A model generated the notes under the pieces. The model did no database searches. It was given only the letters and a program-made list of their open reading frames with translations, and was not told where the DNA came from. From Rhizophagus irregularis (lineage: Eukaryota > Glomeromycota > Glomeromycetes > Glomerales > Glomeraceae), in contig NC_089430.1 in NCBI RefSeq assembly GCF_026210795.1, positions 4,092,001 through 4,156,000 on the forward strand: a stretch of DNA of 64,000 nt. The letters are read 5' to 3'. Positions 47,268 to 60,019 of this stretch are shown in pieces (position 1 is the first letter of the stretch; every line of letters starts with the position of its first letter). The position numbers and the translations under genes are program-made.

Positions 47268-50200
47268 GATAAAATGAAATAAATGAGGAGAAAATATAGA
47301 AAAATGGTATCTTTTATATAAGTCATTGAACGGAACATTCGGTTCGGAATAGTAATTCCCAACTGTAAATAAATTAATTATTTTGGTATCACCTGAGGGG
47401 TTGAATAAATAAATAAAGGAATAAATAGGAGGCATGGCCTGATCAATTGTCACATTTAAAACTATCAAAAAAGTAAAGGATCAGCCGATAATCGAAGTAT
47501 TTCACAAATGGTAAGTAGTGAAAGGGAAAAAACTATTTTAATACTTCTATACATATGAGATTTACATTTGTGTCTTTGTGTCAGGTTGTACTGTAAATGC
47601 ACATATATGTTCGTCAGCTTTATTGTAGTACATAGACTTAATTTTACAAGTGATAATGCTTGTGGGCTATCTTTACATAAACCGTTTCATATGAATAAAA
47701 TATTTCGTGCTTAGCCTGAAAAACAAATTATCTAATTAGTTCGTAAACTATGCACTTCGTATCTAAAAGAAACTAGTTCAAGAAGGAATAAGAGAAGTAT
47801 GTCGGAAAAATATTCATACCGGTGTTTTGTTTGGGATTTTCGTCTCTAACCTTTCTCTGGCATTTCATACTGGAGTACGTCACGATCGTTTATATAAGAC
47901 GTTGGACTATACTTTGAACGAATTATATATGATAAGTAAATTATCTATACCCACAAGATTATGAGTTAATTTCACTACAATGCCTTCAATCGCTGAGTTA
48001 TGTTAAGGAACTTGACATTTAAATCATCACTTTCAAGATCATTTACAAACTCTTCATTTCCTATCTACCTGAACAAATTTGCAAAAACTACTGCAAAGCA
48101 GCTTTCGTATGTGTTTGTTGTGTTATTTTATAGACTGCCATATTAGATCTACGACACCTATCATTATATCGACGGGCCTTCTATATGCTTGATATATTAA
48201 TAGATGCGATGAGAATCTTTCTCATCAAGATTGTTGAAAAGGGTATTCAGTCCCAAAGTTGATGTTCAAAATGATGTGTTCGTTTCTCGAAATTGTAAAT
48301 GACTTTGTCATGTAAAAATAGATCTTCATATTGTTTGGAGAACAAGGGATGAGAAAATTAACATTAACCAGGATCACATCAAGAGAAACCGAGCAGGATT
48401 CTCTAATTCTTGGACGAAATTGGAAAGCAATCTACTTGCATTTCAAGATAGCCTTTGAGAGTGATGATCATATAACCTTCGAATATAATGTTTGTTAATG
48501 TTAGTCGATTAATTCACAAAATCTTCTGTAGTCTGTCAGAATTACAAGAATTATATCATCGTAGTGAAGTTTAAAAATGAAAAGGAAAATATTTTCTGAT
48601 TAAGAGATACACTATCAATAAATGGAATTATTTCCTCAAGAAATGTGATCGAAGATGAAGAAGTAAATGAATTATAAAATTAGTTGATGGGCGAAATCTA
48701 AGGAATATTATATCGGGAATATGTTTAGATATTCATGAATTTTTTGAAAATAGGATTAAATGATTTAAATACTGTATATAAAATCTATATATACTTAATG
48801 TTTATAATATATGCTCATTGTGAACATCTGCTAGCCGGGTGGTGTGGTTCAGTTAGGAATGTTTTATGTTTAGTAGAGTCGTTGATATTATTTTTTAAAC
48901 AAAGCACTGCTCCCTTAAGGGTAATTTTGTCAGTAAAAAAAAAAATAATTTATAATAAATTTGTCTTAATCGCTAAAAAACAATAATTGTTCAAGTCCAT
49001 TTTTATTATTTTTCGATAATGATTAAAAATATCAGGGGTAATAGCGAAGCTATAAAGTGGCAATTGGTAAAATGGAAGCATTTCCAAGGAGGGAATTTAG
49101 CGGATCCAGGCGAGTTCCTGAAAAATATAATTTTTTTTTAAATTTATACTAATTTTGATCATTTAACGTGCCTCCAAGCACCAATTTTTATTATAAACAA
49201 CTGTAAACAGCAACGCATTAATTCATGGCCCACCTGGTAATTATTTTACCATAATTCGTATATAAATCATATAATTTATTGTTAAGACACTTCATTTTAT
49301 GTTTTTTTTTAAAAAAAAAATCATATACATAATACATTTAAACTTTCCATTTAATAATTATTTTATTAAAAATATAAAATTCAAAATAACTACTTTATAT
49401 AAATCATTATTAATTATTGAATTATTAAAAAATCTATTGTATTTATATAAGATAAATGTAAAAAAAAGTATGATGAATAAATTCAGTATAATAACAACTA
49501 AAAATTAAAATATACTAAAATAAGATATTAAAATTGATATGATTTGTTACGTTTTTATTACTTAAAGTTACAGAATTAATGATTTAAAAGATATGAAAAA
49601 TTAATCAATTCCAAATATTTCCATATTTTTTATATTTTTTCATATTTAACCTTAAAAATATCAACTAGTAGGAAAAAAAGAAAAGTTATAGGCTTTTGTA
49701 AATTATAGAAAATTAAAATAGTAACAGTATTAAATTACTTTTATTAAAAATAGACAAATTATTGGAAAATTTTAGAATGATAAAATAGTCAAGATTTTAT
49801 CAAAAAAATTAATAAAAAGAAAATCTTAGTTTTTATTAATTATAAAAATTTTACATTAATAATAAGAGTACTAATATTAATAGTAAATAAAATATTAAAA
49901 AGAACTGTAATATATTATTTAATATAGAATTTCTGAAATATATAATAAAGAAAAATAGATAAATATATATTACAGTTATAATAAAAATTTAAGATTTTTT
50001 TAAAATAGCAAAACCTTTAAATAAATTATTAAAAAAAGAAACATTAATAATGGTTCTTTGGTTAATATGTTAAACATCTTTGTCAAATATGTGTAACTTA
50101 CTTACAGGTATCTTTCCAAATATACTAGGCAAAAAACTCTTTATATTATTCCGATGCATATCACACACCATGCAAAAATTATAAATCCTATGTGGGCGGG

Positions 50201-50316
50201 TACAATTGAGCTCGCAGGCAACGGCGTTTTGTGGCGCAGAGAATTTCTTTGTTCTCAAAAAGATCATTATTACACAACATTAACGAAACTATTCAGTTTA
50301 CAGAAAACAAATTTTA
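47268..50316. other. Intergenic region with possible unrecognised relics
   Basis: No supported gene. A short open peptide at about 49035-49130 (plus; RGNSEAIKWQLVKWKHFQ) and a Cys-rich minus-strand frame at 50101-50267 (CELNCTRPHRIYNFCMVC, ending at a GTAAGT) may be exon remnants. Sequence from 49.3 to 50.05 kb is extreme AT. Confidence 0.35.
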
Positions 50317-52461
50317 TTATTTCTTTTTTTTAGCTGGTGACCCTGTAATTGGTGGAGAACAAAACAAAGCAGACATCTTCTTCCGTTTTACTCCGGTGCA
50401 TAGTATTTTTGTTCTTTCGCTGTTCAGATTGATGAGCATCTTCTTGGTAGCGTCCAACTTTTGCAAAAATCCTAACATGGTGCAATAAGCGATTTTGGTG
50501 TTACATATGTCCCATCTTGATGATGGTATAGGTGCTTCGTAAGCAAGTATAAGATGGAACAAACCGCCAGCAGCTGTGAGTGCGTAAATGCGAATTGTGC
50601 GGGCTAATCAAACACGATATAATTAGTAAGAAAATAAATATGTCAGGCTGAAACTTATCACTTACCAACAACAGTAAAGCCCCACACGACTAAAGCACTG
50701 GCATCAACTCCATTTAACTGATCTTGGGTCAAGACCCACACATCACGCAATTCCCACCCGAGCTTAAGGGTATCCATCCACTCTTTAGCAGAAGTGCACC
50801 TCGGAAGTCCACCTGATACCTCTCCACATCCAAGGTCAGGACTCCAATGAAGGCCATTAAATTTGATAAGCACATCTACTCTATATCCCATTCGTGCACG
50901 CTCTGTGGGGTCTCCACCCGAGTTACGACGTATTGCCGTGGCGCGAAGTGTACTTTCAAAACTAATGGATTATATATGAAGAATTAGCTTCTTTTATATG
51001 TAATAACTTATCAAGAGCCAACTCACTATTGTATAACGTAATCAGGCACATCTCTGATTGATGCGTCAATGAATGGGATCACATTGCGCATGGTATGTTC
51101 ATATTCTGAGATGACGTCTTTGTTTGGGCAATTTATCGCATCATTGCTAAAAGAAAAAATAATGATGGTAAAATAATAATGGTAAAATAATTAGATGTCA
51201 TCATCTTTAATAAAACTGATAAAACTTTTTATGTCAACTCACATCCTATAAACCAATTTCTTGACAGTTCGTTGTTCAGGCGTACTCGCGCGAATATCTT
51301 GTAGATCCTCTGCCTATATTATTATATCTTAGCAAATGTCTTCACAATTAAAGACCTCAAGGAGATGCAATGTTATAATTACAGCAAATAGTTCATCAAA
51401 AAATTTATCCTGGCCATCTGAAAGACTTGGTAAATCAAAGCTCACGTTAGGCAGTGACCGGCGCATCGATGACATATATCGATTAAGCAATTTTGTGGTT
51501 GGTCCGTGTTGACCTGAATGGTCAACAATGTGGTAAAAAAGTGGACTAGAAAATGTCAATTTAAGTTTTGATAGTATTGAACAATAAAAATGAACTTACT
51601 TGTATAAACACCTCGTCTTCGGTATTTTTAATCGATAACTCTCCACTAACGCATGTACTTCCGCCCATTCATCTGAAGTTAATTCTTTTCCAGTTTCAGC
51701 TTTCATCACATGTGGCTCACGTAGGTCGGTAACATCCACGTCACCTTCATATTCTTTATCTTTCCCTCCGTTAGAAAAGTCATCATTGTTATCATTGGAA
51801 AGATAATCATTATCGTCATTATTGAAAAGGTTGTCGTCATTGGAAGGGCCGTTATCATTGGAAAGGTCTTTATCATTGGAAAATTCGGAAAGGACGTCAT
51901 CATTAGAAGAAGATACACGGTGTTGTTGGCTTAAGCCCTCGGTTTCAGAGGTCACTAGGCCACTAATAGCATCGTGCTCCCGATAAACGTTAATTATAAG
52001 TGTCTTATTATGTTTTTCCTAGATTACAGAGTGAAGTATTAAATAGTTTTTTCTATCTAATGGACGGTATGAAAACTATTTCGGTTTCGATTACCAGCCT
52101 TAGAGAATTTTACTTTTTCTTCTAATTGTCCTAACTCAAGTTTCCGCCAAAAATCCTCGGCAAGCTTGGATTTAAACATATTCTATATGATATAAAGATG
52201 CAACATGAGCATAATAGTAGGCAATAAAGACCAATACCTATATTATTAGTGCCTTACGTCTAGATTATTAGCCAGGTACGATTTCGCAATATTTGCTTCT
52301 TTGGCTTTACCAGTGTGACTGATAATTTCTAAACATTTTCTAAGATCTTCCTGGGCGGCATTGCGAGAGCTATGCAAGTAACTGTATTTTTTGAAAAAAG
52401 TGATTATACTAAACTTTGCTAAGTTTTCTTGCACGAATTTCACCTTTGCCGAGTCGGGCAT
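50317..52461 (-). CDS. Uncharacterised fungal family protein, eight exons, possible frame break in exon 6
   Basis: Exons: 52461-52258, 52182-52114, 52018-51600, 51545-51383, 51313-51243, 51148-51027, 50961-50666 and 50603-50317, with GT-AG borders. Most joins keep phase. The N-terminus is helical (MPDSAKVKFVQENLAKFSII). An Asn/Asp-rich low-complexity segment follows (exon 3), then a conserved-looking C-half with GYRVDVLIKFNG..DLGCGEVSGG, which has the spacing of a PD-(D/E)XK nuclease-like core (D...GEvS) seen in large Glomeromycotina families. This is an inference; the usual Lys is not evident. It ends in ITGSPAKKKK. Within exon 6 the frame after NDAINCPNK is shifted at an A run (about 51117-51121) relative to the frame that reads VISEYEHTMRNVIPFID, so the gene is damaged, mis-sequenced or differently spliced. 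Confidence 0.6.
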
Positions 52462-52630
52462 TTTTCAGATATTCCTGGGACGCGCTTTTATGAATCCCTA
52501 TGAGGAAATGAGGAAATGAGGAGACGTGTATACATCAGGTGATCATTAGCCAATCATCAAAAGTATCAATAATTTATCAAGATCGTCAATCAAAATTATA
52601 CGCGAACCATCCGTTCTCTCCATATTGGCA

Positions 52631-52995
52631 TATCTAGAGCCTGTTAGTCCTTTAGTTGATCAATTGCTAAAGGCTTGGATCCTGGAATGGTTGTGCGACG
52701 TGTTTCAAAAACATGAAAAATAGTGAGAGGAGTGTTGTTACCACGCCGTGGGACTTCCCCCTTGCTATCGCGTAACGACTTCAGGGCCTATGCTCAAAGT
52801 TTCAGTCTTAACTGATGTGTCTAGAACCTATTAGCCCTTTAGTCGATTACTTGCTAAAGGCTTGGATTCCGGAATAGTTATGCGACGTGTTTCAAAAACA
52901 TGAAAAAATAGTGAGAGGAGTATTGTTACCACGCCTTGGGACTTCCCTTTTGCTATCGCATAATGACTTTGAAATAAGCTCTGCAGTTTCAATTG
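52631..52995. repeat. Direct tandem duplication, unit about 185 bp
   Basis: Two copies (starting about 52631 and 52817) share TGCGACGTGTTTCAAAAACA, TAGTGAGAGGAGT, TTACCACGCC and GGGACTTCCC..TTGCTATCGC. This is GC-richer than its surroundings, just upstream of the eight-exon gene. No open frame. Confidence 0.85.
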
Positions 52996-53029
52996 GAGAT
53001 GATAAGTGACAGCGTCTTACGAATCTGGG

Positions 53030-53369
53030 GACTTTCTTATAGTAAAAGTTGTTCCAATTTTACAACTCTGGTCTTGAACTCAGCATTTTCTTCCATAGCT
53101 ACCACTTTTTTCTAAGTTCCAAGAATCTAAGCATTTCTTTTATACAAGATCGGGTAATCTCAATTAAGAGCAGTTCTCTTAATGAATTAACGATTGCGTT
53201 TGACATTGTTATTGAAAGATGTGGATTTATTCAAAACTTCGAATTAGCGCGCGATATGGGCGATTTTTCACAGAAGTGGAAAAATGCTAGAGAAGTAAAT
53301 GAAATGTGTGATGTTATCGAAGAGGAGAGAGTACGCGACCCTCTACATTTTCCTTTATTTTTCAACTAG
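53030..53369 (+). pseudogene. Small open frame / coiled-coil gene fragment, unrecognised
   Basis: A 106-codon plus frame ends VNEMCDVIEEERVRDPLHFP. The opposite strand at 53050-53090 reads ENAEFKTRVVKLEQLLL, like the coiled coil common in repeat-associated fungal proteins. The two strands conflict and neither gives a full gene, so I treat it as debris of expanded-family genes. Confidence 0.3.
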
Positions 53370-55018
53370 AGTAATATTATCTTCGGGTGATTTGGTGTAT
53401 AGTGCTTGCGTCCTATGTAAAGTTTCTTTGTTTGGTTGATGCCTACACTTGAATCTTAGGCCATTTAATGCGAGTCCCAGCATCATGTTATTCCTTTTAT
53501 TTCTTTGCTCTTTCACATTTCCGGTAAATTTCTACGTCTTTTTGTCTATTGGTCTCTTAGGAATGAAACTAGAAATGCCTCGGTATATGGAACTTTATTT
53601 TCGTATTTTCTTTTTTTTTATGACCGCTTTTTTAAGGAAGTGGAACTAGAAACGTCTTGATAGGTGCTTTTACTACCTTTTCTTTTTTTAGAATTGCTTT
53701 TTTTATCAGTCAATGGATTGATTTTTTTCTTTTATTTCTTTTAACCGGTAGTTCTTTCTTCTTTCTTTTTTTTAGGGCCACTCTTTTTTTAGGAAGTAAG
53801 AATAGGACTAGAAAGGCTAGAATCTAACGCATTGATTGCAAAAATCATTATTTAAATTTGCAGTAATAGCATTAATGATTTTAAAAGATAATAAATTACA
53901 GTATTTTATAATTATTTTTTATTCGCTTTTTTAACATCATATTTGGCATCTGTTATACGTGATCAGCTCACTTTTTTGTTTGGAAAGAAGTTTTTTTCCC
54001 ATTGTCAAAAAAATTTTTATAGACATCATTATAAGCTAATCTAAAAAAAGCATAACCTAAATTACATAAAAATGTTATGCATCATACTAGCATTTTCAAC
54101 GAGCTTGATAACAGGTTTAAATAATATCTCTATTATAGGAATGGCTTACATGAGTTATATAATCATGTAATGAAAAAAAGATATATGAATATAAGCAAGT
54201 AAAACGGAGATTGTCCACAAATCGGATTTATTTAAAGAATTAGGTTGTCGATAATCCGTATCTAATGGATAACTAATGGAGTTTATTAAGAGCTATTTAA
54301 CTTTAAAATCTATTTTAATAACTTTGATTGTCGTTAAGAGAGAGAACAGCTTTTAGAGATTAAGATCGAAGATCGTCGTCTCTATTTAGATCATTTTTGT
54401 ACTTATAAAAAAACCTAAACTTTAACTCGGAAAAATTAATAATATATTGTGACATGTTACATTTGATCGCTTGATAAGTTATGAAGTTACTGTAAAAATG
54501 ATAGGAAAGAGTGTTCAGAAATGACAGAGTAAAAATAAGATAACCTTGCTTAATTAATTATATTTACGACTTGATTCATTCAAATATATGAATATTTACT
54601 ACGTACGCTCAACTATAAGTAAATAATAATTATTCTGTAAAAAATAAGCTATTTAGGAATTATTTCATGAGGATTGAAGGATTTTATACCAGATGATCCC
54701 GAATGGTATTTCTTTATTTCTTATGTAATGTAATACATTACCAATTGCTTAAATACTTAAGCAATGCACCTAAATACTGCACTAATTACGTTATAAGTTT
54801 ATCGTAAGGTCCTTTATGTGGAATTTTTTTAAATTTTTTTAACTCTAATTTCATAATATTTAATTATAATTTTTCGTTATCTTTTTTTTTTATAGCAATA
54901 TTTACAATATTTACTAAAATTGAAATGATGATTGTGTCCAAGACACATAAACCCTTAATTAATCTATACGAATTTCTTGAAGTAAGCTGATATAAAGAAG
55001 AAATCAATGTAACTTAAT
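53370..55018. other. AT-rich intergenic region
   Basis: Nothing recognised. T-rich runs between 53.5 and 53.8 kb give chance hydrophobic frames. Confidence 0.4.
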
Positions 55019-55194
55019 TGGGTCTGGCTCATTTCACCGACAATCATTTCACCGAAATCCTACCCTAACCTAATCACAACCCTAATTTTCTTACCTAACC
55101 CTAACTTTAATCCTAAATTCCCTTGTCGGTGAGATGACCCTGTGAAACGTCTGTCGGTGAGATAATCGTCGGTGAAAGTGAAGTGAATGCGACC
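55019..55194. mobile_element. 175-bp MITE containing telomere-like CCCTAA words
   Basis: The left end TTTCACCGACAATCATTTCA and the reversed right end TTTCACCGACGATTATCTCA form inverted repeats, extended by a weaker GGTC..TCA match outside. The centre holds CCTACCCTAACCTAA, CAACCCTAA and CCTAACCCTAAC. No target duplication fixed. Confidence 0.65.
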
Positions 55195-55199
55195 TCTTT

Positions 55200-56175
55200 T
55201 TGGGGTGAAAAAGTTTTTATGAAGGGAGAAGAAACGGTTATGTATCTTCCTTCATAATAGATAAAAATTCAGATAATCCTAGATATTTTGAAGGTGCAAT
55301 TCAAGATACAAGACTGGAACAAAACTTTCCATTTGTGCACGTAAATTAAAAGAAGACCAATGGGTAATTATAATTAATAATGGTTGATATATTCAATCAT
55401 GGATAATAGCTACGCGCACGTTCATTTCAATACTCATAAAAGTGTAAGTGAATTTATGATAGAATGAAGGGAAAGTAACTTGAAGGTCCGAAGGGTATTA
55501 TTAGGTTCAAAAGAACACATTAAAGAATCAAAATTAATTACCTTAAGGATTAAGGTAAGTTTTTTTTCATTGTATTTTCCGCTTTTGACCTTATGTTATA
55601 ATTTAACCACTTTTTTACTTTATCAAATGAAGAACAGGATTAACAAAATCAAAATCTCCAACCTATCGAGCTTCCCGAACCAACAGGAGAACAGACGCAA
55701 CAAAACCAAAATCTCCAGTCAATTGTACCCTCTCCAAATCTACCGAAGAACAGGTGCAAAATCTCCAACCTATTGCAAACCCCAAACCTACCGAAGAATC
55801 ATCTGAATATGATTTACGAATTCAATTTATCGAACCAAATTCAAAACTTAAAAGATTTTGTCAATAATGAGGTATAAACTATGTATTACTTGATTTCATA
55901 GTACTTTTGGTTAAAAAAATCAATCAATATTACAAACCTTGCACTTTGGGTAAGATCTTGATAATTATATTTTTTATTTTAGCCAATTTTTTTTTTTTAT
56001 AATAGAATGAATTAGTCCAAAATTTATGACGTTACCCTAGAAAATAATATCACAAAAAATTGAATGTGAAAATCCAATTCCTTCAATTGGAAAATAACAC
56101 TTAAGCGAAAAGTAGAAGAACTTGAAGTAGATCTACATATTCAAAAATCAAAATCAAAGAAGAGGACAACATAAA
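55200..56175 (+). pseudogene. Decayed Gln-rich gene fragment
   Basis: Plus-strand pieces: a Gln/Pro repeat (QNQNLQPIELPEPTGEQTQ, QNQNLQSIVPSPNLPK, then QVQNLQPIANPKPTEESSE in another frame) and YDLRIQFIEPNSKLKRF. After an AT-rich interval comes LTLKRKVEELEVDLHIQKSK, a short coiled coil. Frames change and there are stops, so no product. The family is unknown. Confidence 0.4.
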
Positions 56176-56199
56176 TCACATATATATAATGAAATATTA

Positions 56200-56458
56200 A
56201 CGTATTTTGCGGGCCACAATGTACAGTACCCTATATGAATTTATTTTTTGGTTTTTTAAAGTATCCGGATATTTTGCAGGGAGATATTCGATTTTTAACC
56301 TTCAAAATTTGTAAAATACCCAGGGTATAATACTAGGAAATAAATTACGCAATATAAATTCCTGTACCCCCTAAGCGCTTCATGTAATATACCCCGGATA
56401 TAACCTCCTAAAGTATGTACCATACCCCGGCCCGGGTACTATGGCTCGCAAAATACGG
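56200..56458. mobile_element. 259-bp TA-flanked MITE (CCGTATAT family), copy 2
   Basis: The ends are ACGTATTTTGCGGGCCACAA and CCGTATTTTGCGAGCCATAG (right reversed). TA lies at 56198-56199 and 56459-56460. The interior has GTACCC and CCCGGGTAC runs as in copy 1 (18614-18925). Confidence 0.85.
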
Positions 56459-57925
56459 TAAACGTTAAATTCGAATTCAATTACACAATTTTTTATTATT
56501 CAGTATAAGGAGTATTGAAGGGACAACTATTTTCCATAAAGCAGTACTTTATTTGACGTGTATATATTCGATTATAAAGTCGACTGGAATGATGATCAAA
56601 TCCCGTGTAACCAGGAAATTGTAGTAAAATTTTATAATTTCCTGAAAGAAATCAAATTTCGAAAAAAAAAACTTTGAAATTGTTATTTTTTCATCAGGTT
56701 TCATAAGATTTTTTCTTTCTTTTTTTTTTCATTTATTAAAAGGAATCAACTAAATTAATTTTTAATATTTTTAAAATTCGGAAGTTTCCAATTACCATTT
56801 TTATTTTTATTGTCGGTATTGTGAATTTGTGATCTTTGAAGGATTTCTATTTTGGGCTTTATTATAAATTCTACAATACAATTAAAAAAAGTAAACAATT
56901 CTTTTTTTTTAAAAGAAAAAAGAAAGAAAAAATAAGGAAAAATATTAGTAAAAAAATCTATTTGAAGGATCTAGGTATTCAATCCCCTAAAAAAAAAATT
57001 TATTTTTAGATGAACTGAGCAGCGAAATTGAATATACGGTAAATTTACCTTTAAAGTATTATATTTTAAAGCATTATATTTCTGTTTAAATCCTAATTTT
57101 AACAGATAATCGTAAAGGTTCATAATTTTAATTAGTAAATAATGGCTACTGCTGCGGCTGCGGTTTGTGGTACAGTATTTTTTTATCAAAATCTATTTAT
57201 AATATTTATCATATGTCATAGCATTTCCCGATCCGAATTGTAACAAAGAAAAAATGTCACTTCACGTCAATGCATCACTTTATAAAGATATATATATATC
57301 TACCATAATTCAATGCACATAACAATAGTAATTAGATACATTACAGTTATTTGAATACATTGTGTTTACGTAAAATAAATTCTAAAAGGATGATTAAAGA
57401 AATATAATAAATTTAGTTTTGGAAACAATCTTATTTAAAAAAATTTTTTTTTCTTGTGTTGTTTTTTTGTTCTTTGTTTCAATACACGTGTAATTAATGA
57501 TACTATAGCGCGTCAATCAAAGTAATTTACATTTAAGAATGATTAAACGTAGTCTAACAAATTTGACACAATAGAAGTTTTTATAAATTATTGGGCAAAT
57601 TCCTTTCATTTTCTTCAGCCTCTTCAGCCTCTAGTAAGTAATACATTCACCATTGGCGTACACATTGATTGATACATTCAGTTGTAAAATAAAATGGCAA
57701 TAATTCAATAATTATAACAATAGGCTTATTGACATTATAAAATCGTAAGCATTGTTCATTATTTTAAATTGCTTAGTTCCTTTTAAGTGATTATTATGTT
57801 CAACTAATTATTACAACACTAGGCTCACGTGTTGAAATTTAATCAGTTACGTTAATTACAAAAATGCATAAATACCACAAATATTACACCTAAATTGTCA
57901 TCTCAAAACATTTTTTTTTTTCGAT
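56459..57925. other. AT-rich region upstream of the HMG-like gene
   Basis: No gene seen. CACGTG occurs at 57485-57490 and 57826-57831, the latter about 95 bp before the next start codon. Confidence 0.45.
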
Positions 57926-58372
57926 ATGAACATACAACGGTTTAAATATCATGTACTCGCAAATTTTAATAGAATCATTCGACATCGTAATGTACAAACA
58001 CTCGCGGATCTATCATGGGGTAGAAGATTAACCGGAAAAGATTTAGTAAATCAATGTGTAATCCGGGAAGCTCATAGATTGCAAATTTATGATCGGAATA
58101 TAATTGATTTAACAACGAATTTTATTTGGAATGATTTATCACCTTCGCGAAGGAATCATTTCAATGGAATTGCAAATAATGCAAATAATATAAACCGGAA
58201 TCGTATGTTAAGAATTAATTCGATAGATAACACTGACTCTCTTAATCGAATCGCTCAAATCACTTATCAACAAATTACAAGTAATTATCTAGAACAAAAT
58301 TTTTACAACGGAACGAATTTTAACGATAATAATAGTTTCGAATCCTCAATTTTACCGTCTGGATTTCAATAA
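57926..58372 (+). CDS. Small HMG-box-like protein (MATA_HMG type), tentative
   Basis: A single-exon 148-residue frame. Residues about 35-95 (LTGKDLVNQCVIREAHRLQIYDRN then IDLTTNFIWNDLSPSRRNHF then NGIANNANNINRNR) have the helix pattern and Trp/Pro/Phe spacing of the HMG box (IS..a...W..lsp..r..f..lA...n). The usual N-terminal RP.NAF motif is weak. MATA_HMG-like genes are an expanded family in arbuscular-mycorrhizal fungi, and such proteins bind DNA in the nucleus. The tail is Asn-rich. Two CACGTG sites lie upstream. It could also be an unrelated small helical protein. Confidence 0.5.
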   Translation: MNIQRFKYHVLANFNRIIRHRNVQTLADLSWGRRLTGKDLVNQCVIREAHRLQIYDRNIIDLTTNFIWNDLSPSRRNHFNGIANNANNINRNRMLRINSIDNTDSLNRIAQITYQQITSNYLEQNFYNGTNFNDNNSFESSILPSGFQ

Positions 58373-59415
58373 GATTGAAAAATATTTTTTTTTTTTCGTT
58401 ACTCATCGTACCCTACAGCAATATTCTCGTTTCTTTCCTTATTTTAAATTACATAGATTATATATACACTTTTTCATTTTTTTCGTTTTTTGATTATAAC
58501 ATTTTTCTCATTCGTTATTAGCATATATATAACGCGTAGTTAGTTCCGTTATTACACTTAACATACGATACTTTCCATTTTATGTTTGTACATTTTCTCA
58601 TTCGTTATGATTTCTACACTATACATTTGCACATTATGTTACACATTCATTTATAATTACATCTTTTAAGATCATTCCCCATTTATAGATATTATACATA
58701 CATACAATAAGTCAATTATGCTATACATATTACATTCTATACGTATCTTTTATTATTGTTTTACAAAATTTTTTAGAATAGTTTAATATTTTATAAGGTC
58801 AAACAGTGTTCGACAAACACTAGATATTTTATTTATTACGAACGCATATTCACGTTATTACACATACATACAATAAGTCAATAGGTCAATTATGCACATA
58901 TTCATTTGTATTATTTTACATAATTTTTTAGAATATTATTTTTTAAGGTCAAACATGCTCGTTCCACTTATTATATCTCGTTTGGAGAACAGGGAGAGGG
59001 GAAGTTTTTTTTAATAATCGAATTATGTTATCCTCACTTTCAGTGTTAGTTGAGGACCAAAAGGATTTATTGATAAGATAGAAAATTAATTAAGCACTTC
59101 ATATGTATAAATAACACAGAAATTGCAATTTTCATCATTAAGAACATTAAGGTATACTTAATAAAGAGAAAAAGAAAAAGATCTTTTATTTTTAATTTTA
59201 TGAAGTGGAAGTGTATTAAAGCTTTTAAACCAATGATAAAAATTTATTGTAAATTATTTTTAATCGTGTAAATTCGTTGAAATGTGTTCTTTAATGATTG
59301 AAAGCTTTGAAATTATTTTTAAAGGAAATCGAAGCGAAGAAAACAAAATTAATTTGTTTACGTAACATTTATTTATTTATTTTATGTTATATAAATTTCG
59401 TGATAATATCGTATA
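58373..59415. repeat. 3' region with local duplications
   Basis: ACATACATACAATAAGTCAA occurs at about 58699 and 58863, each followed about 90-100 bp later by TTTTTTAGAATA and AAGGTCAAACA, indicating a tandem duplication of roughly 160 bp. ACATTTTCTCATTCGTTAT also occurs twice (58500, 58590). No gene. Confidence 0.55.
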
Positions 59416-59641
59416 TCGTATATCATGGGGCCATAGTACGTTAGTACCCCAACTACCCCATGTATAGTAAGTATCCTCTCAAAAAAGATTTTCCTAAATT
59501 TTGATATCCGATTGATATGTAAAATATATGTGCTTGTATTCCCCCATGTATAGTATCCACCCATGTAATATAGCCCCGGGTACAAGTTCAAAACCTCCGA
59601 AATTTGTAAGATACCCGGGTACTATAGCTCGTGATATACGA
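59416..59641. mobile_element. 226-bp TA-flanked MITE (CCGTATAT family), copy 3
   Basis: The ends are TCGTATATCATGGGGCCATA and TCGTATATCACGAGCTATAG (right reversed). TA lies at 59414-59415 and 59642-59643. The interior is CCCCATGTATAGTA-rich. This is the most diverged of the three copies. Confidence 0.8.
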
Positions 59642-60019
59642 TAGTTTTAGTAAATTCATTGTTATCGCATTATGCACATCTATGATGGATTTGATCGAGA
59701 TTTTTTTTTTGTGATTTTTTTTTTATTATTGCGAAGATATCCGAGCCGCACAGTTGTACAGTAGATAAACGCCTATAGGCTTATTGTATCATACTCTCGA
59801 TAAGCAAGATGGTATGTTAATATTTGAAAATTTTTTCACACCTACGGCTAATAGTATATTAAAAAGACATGTAACAGGCAAAAAATAAAAAAATTTAGAT
59901 TGTAATTCTATCAGAATACTATTCGTAATATTTCAATATTATTGCAAAAAAGAGTATTCTGAAAGAGGAGTTATGAAACTTTTATATTTTTTACTATTAA
60001 TTATGAGCCCATGGCGGAA
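59642..60019. other. AT-rich spacer
   Basis: Nothing recognised. Confidence 0.4.

Noticed and set aside
47268-47468. Upstream extension of the PARG-like frame (67 codons)
   Set aside because: A TATA box lies inside it and the residues are hydrophobic/low similarity; the downstream Met is a better start.
48830-48870. tRNA-like A box (GTGGTTCAGTTAGGA)
   Set aside because: No B box, acceptor stem or anticodon arm follows; at most a decayed SINE head.
52258-52461. Exon 1 of the eight-exon gene as a separate small gene
   Set aside because: It ends in a good GTAAGG donor and joins the next exon in phase, so it is better as a first exon.
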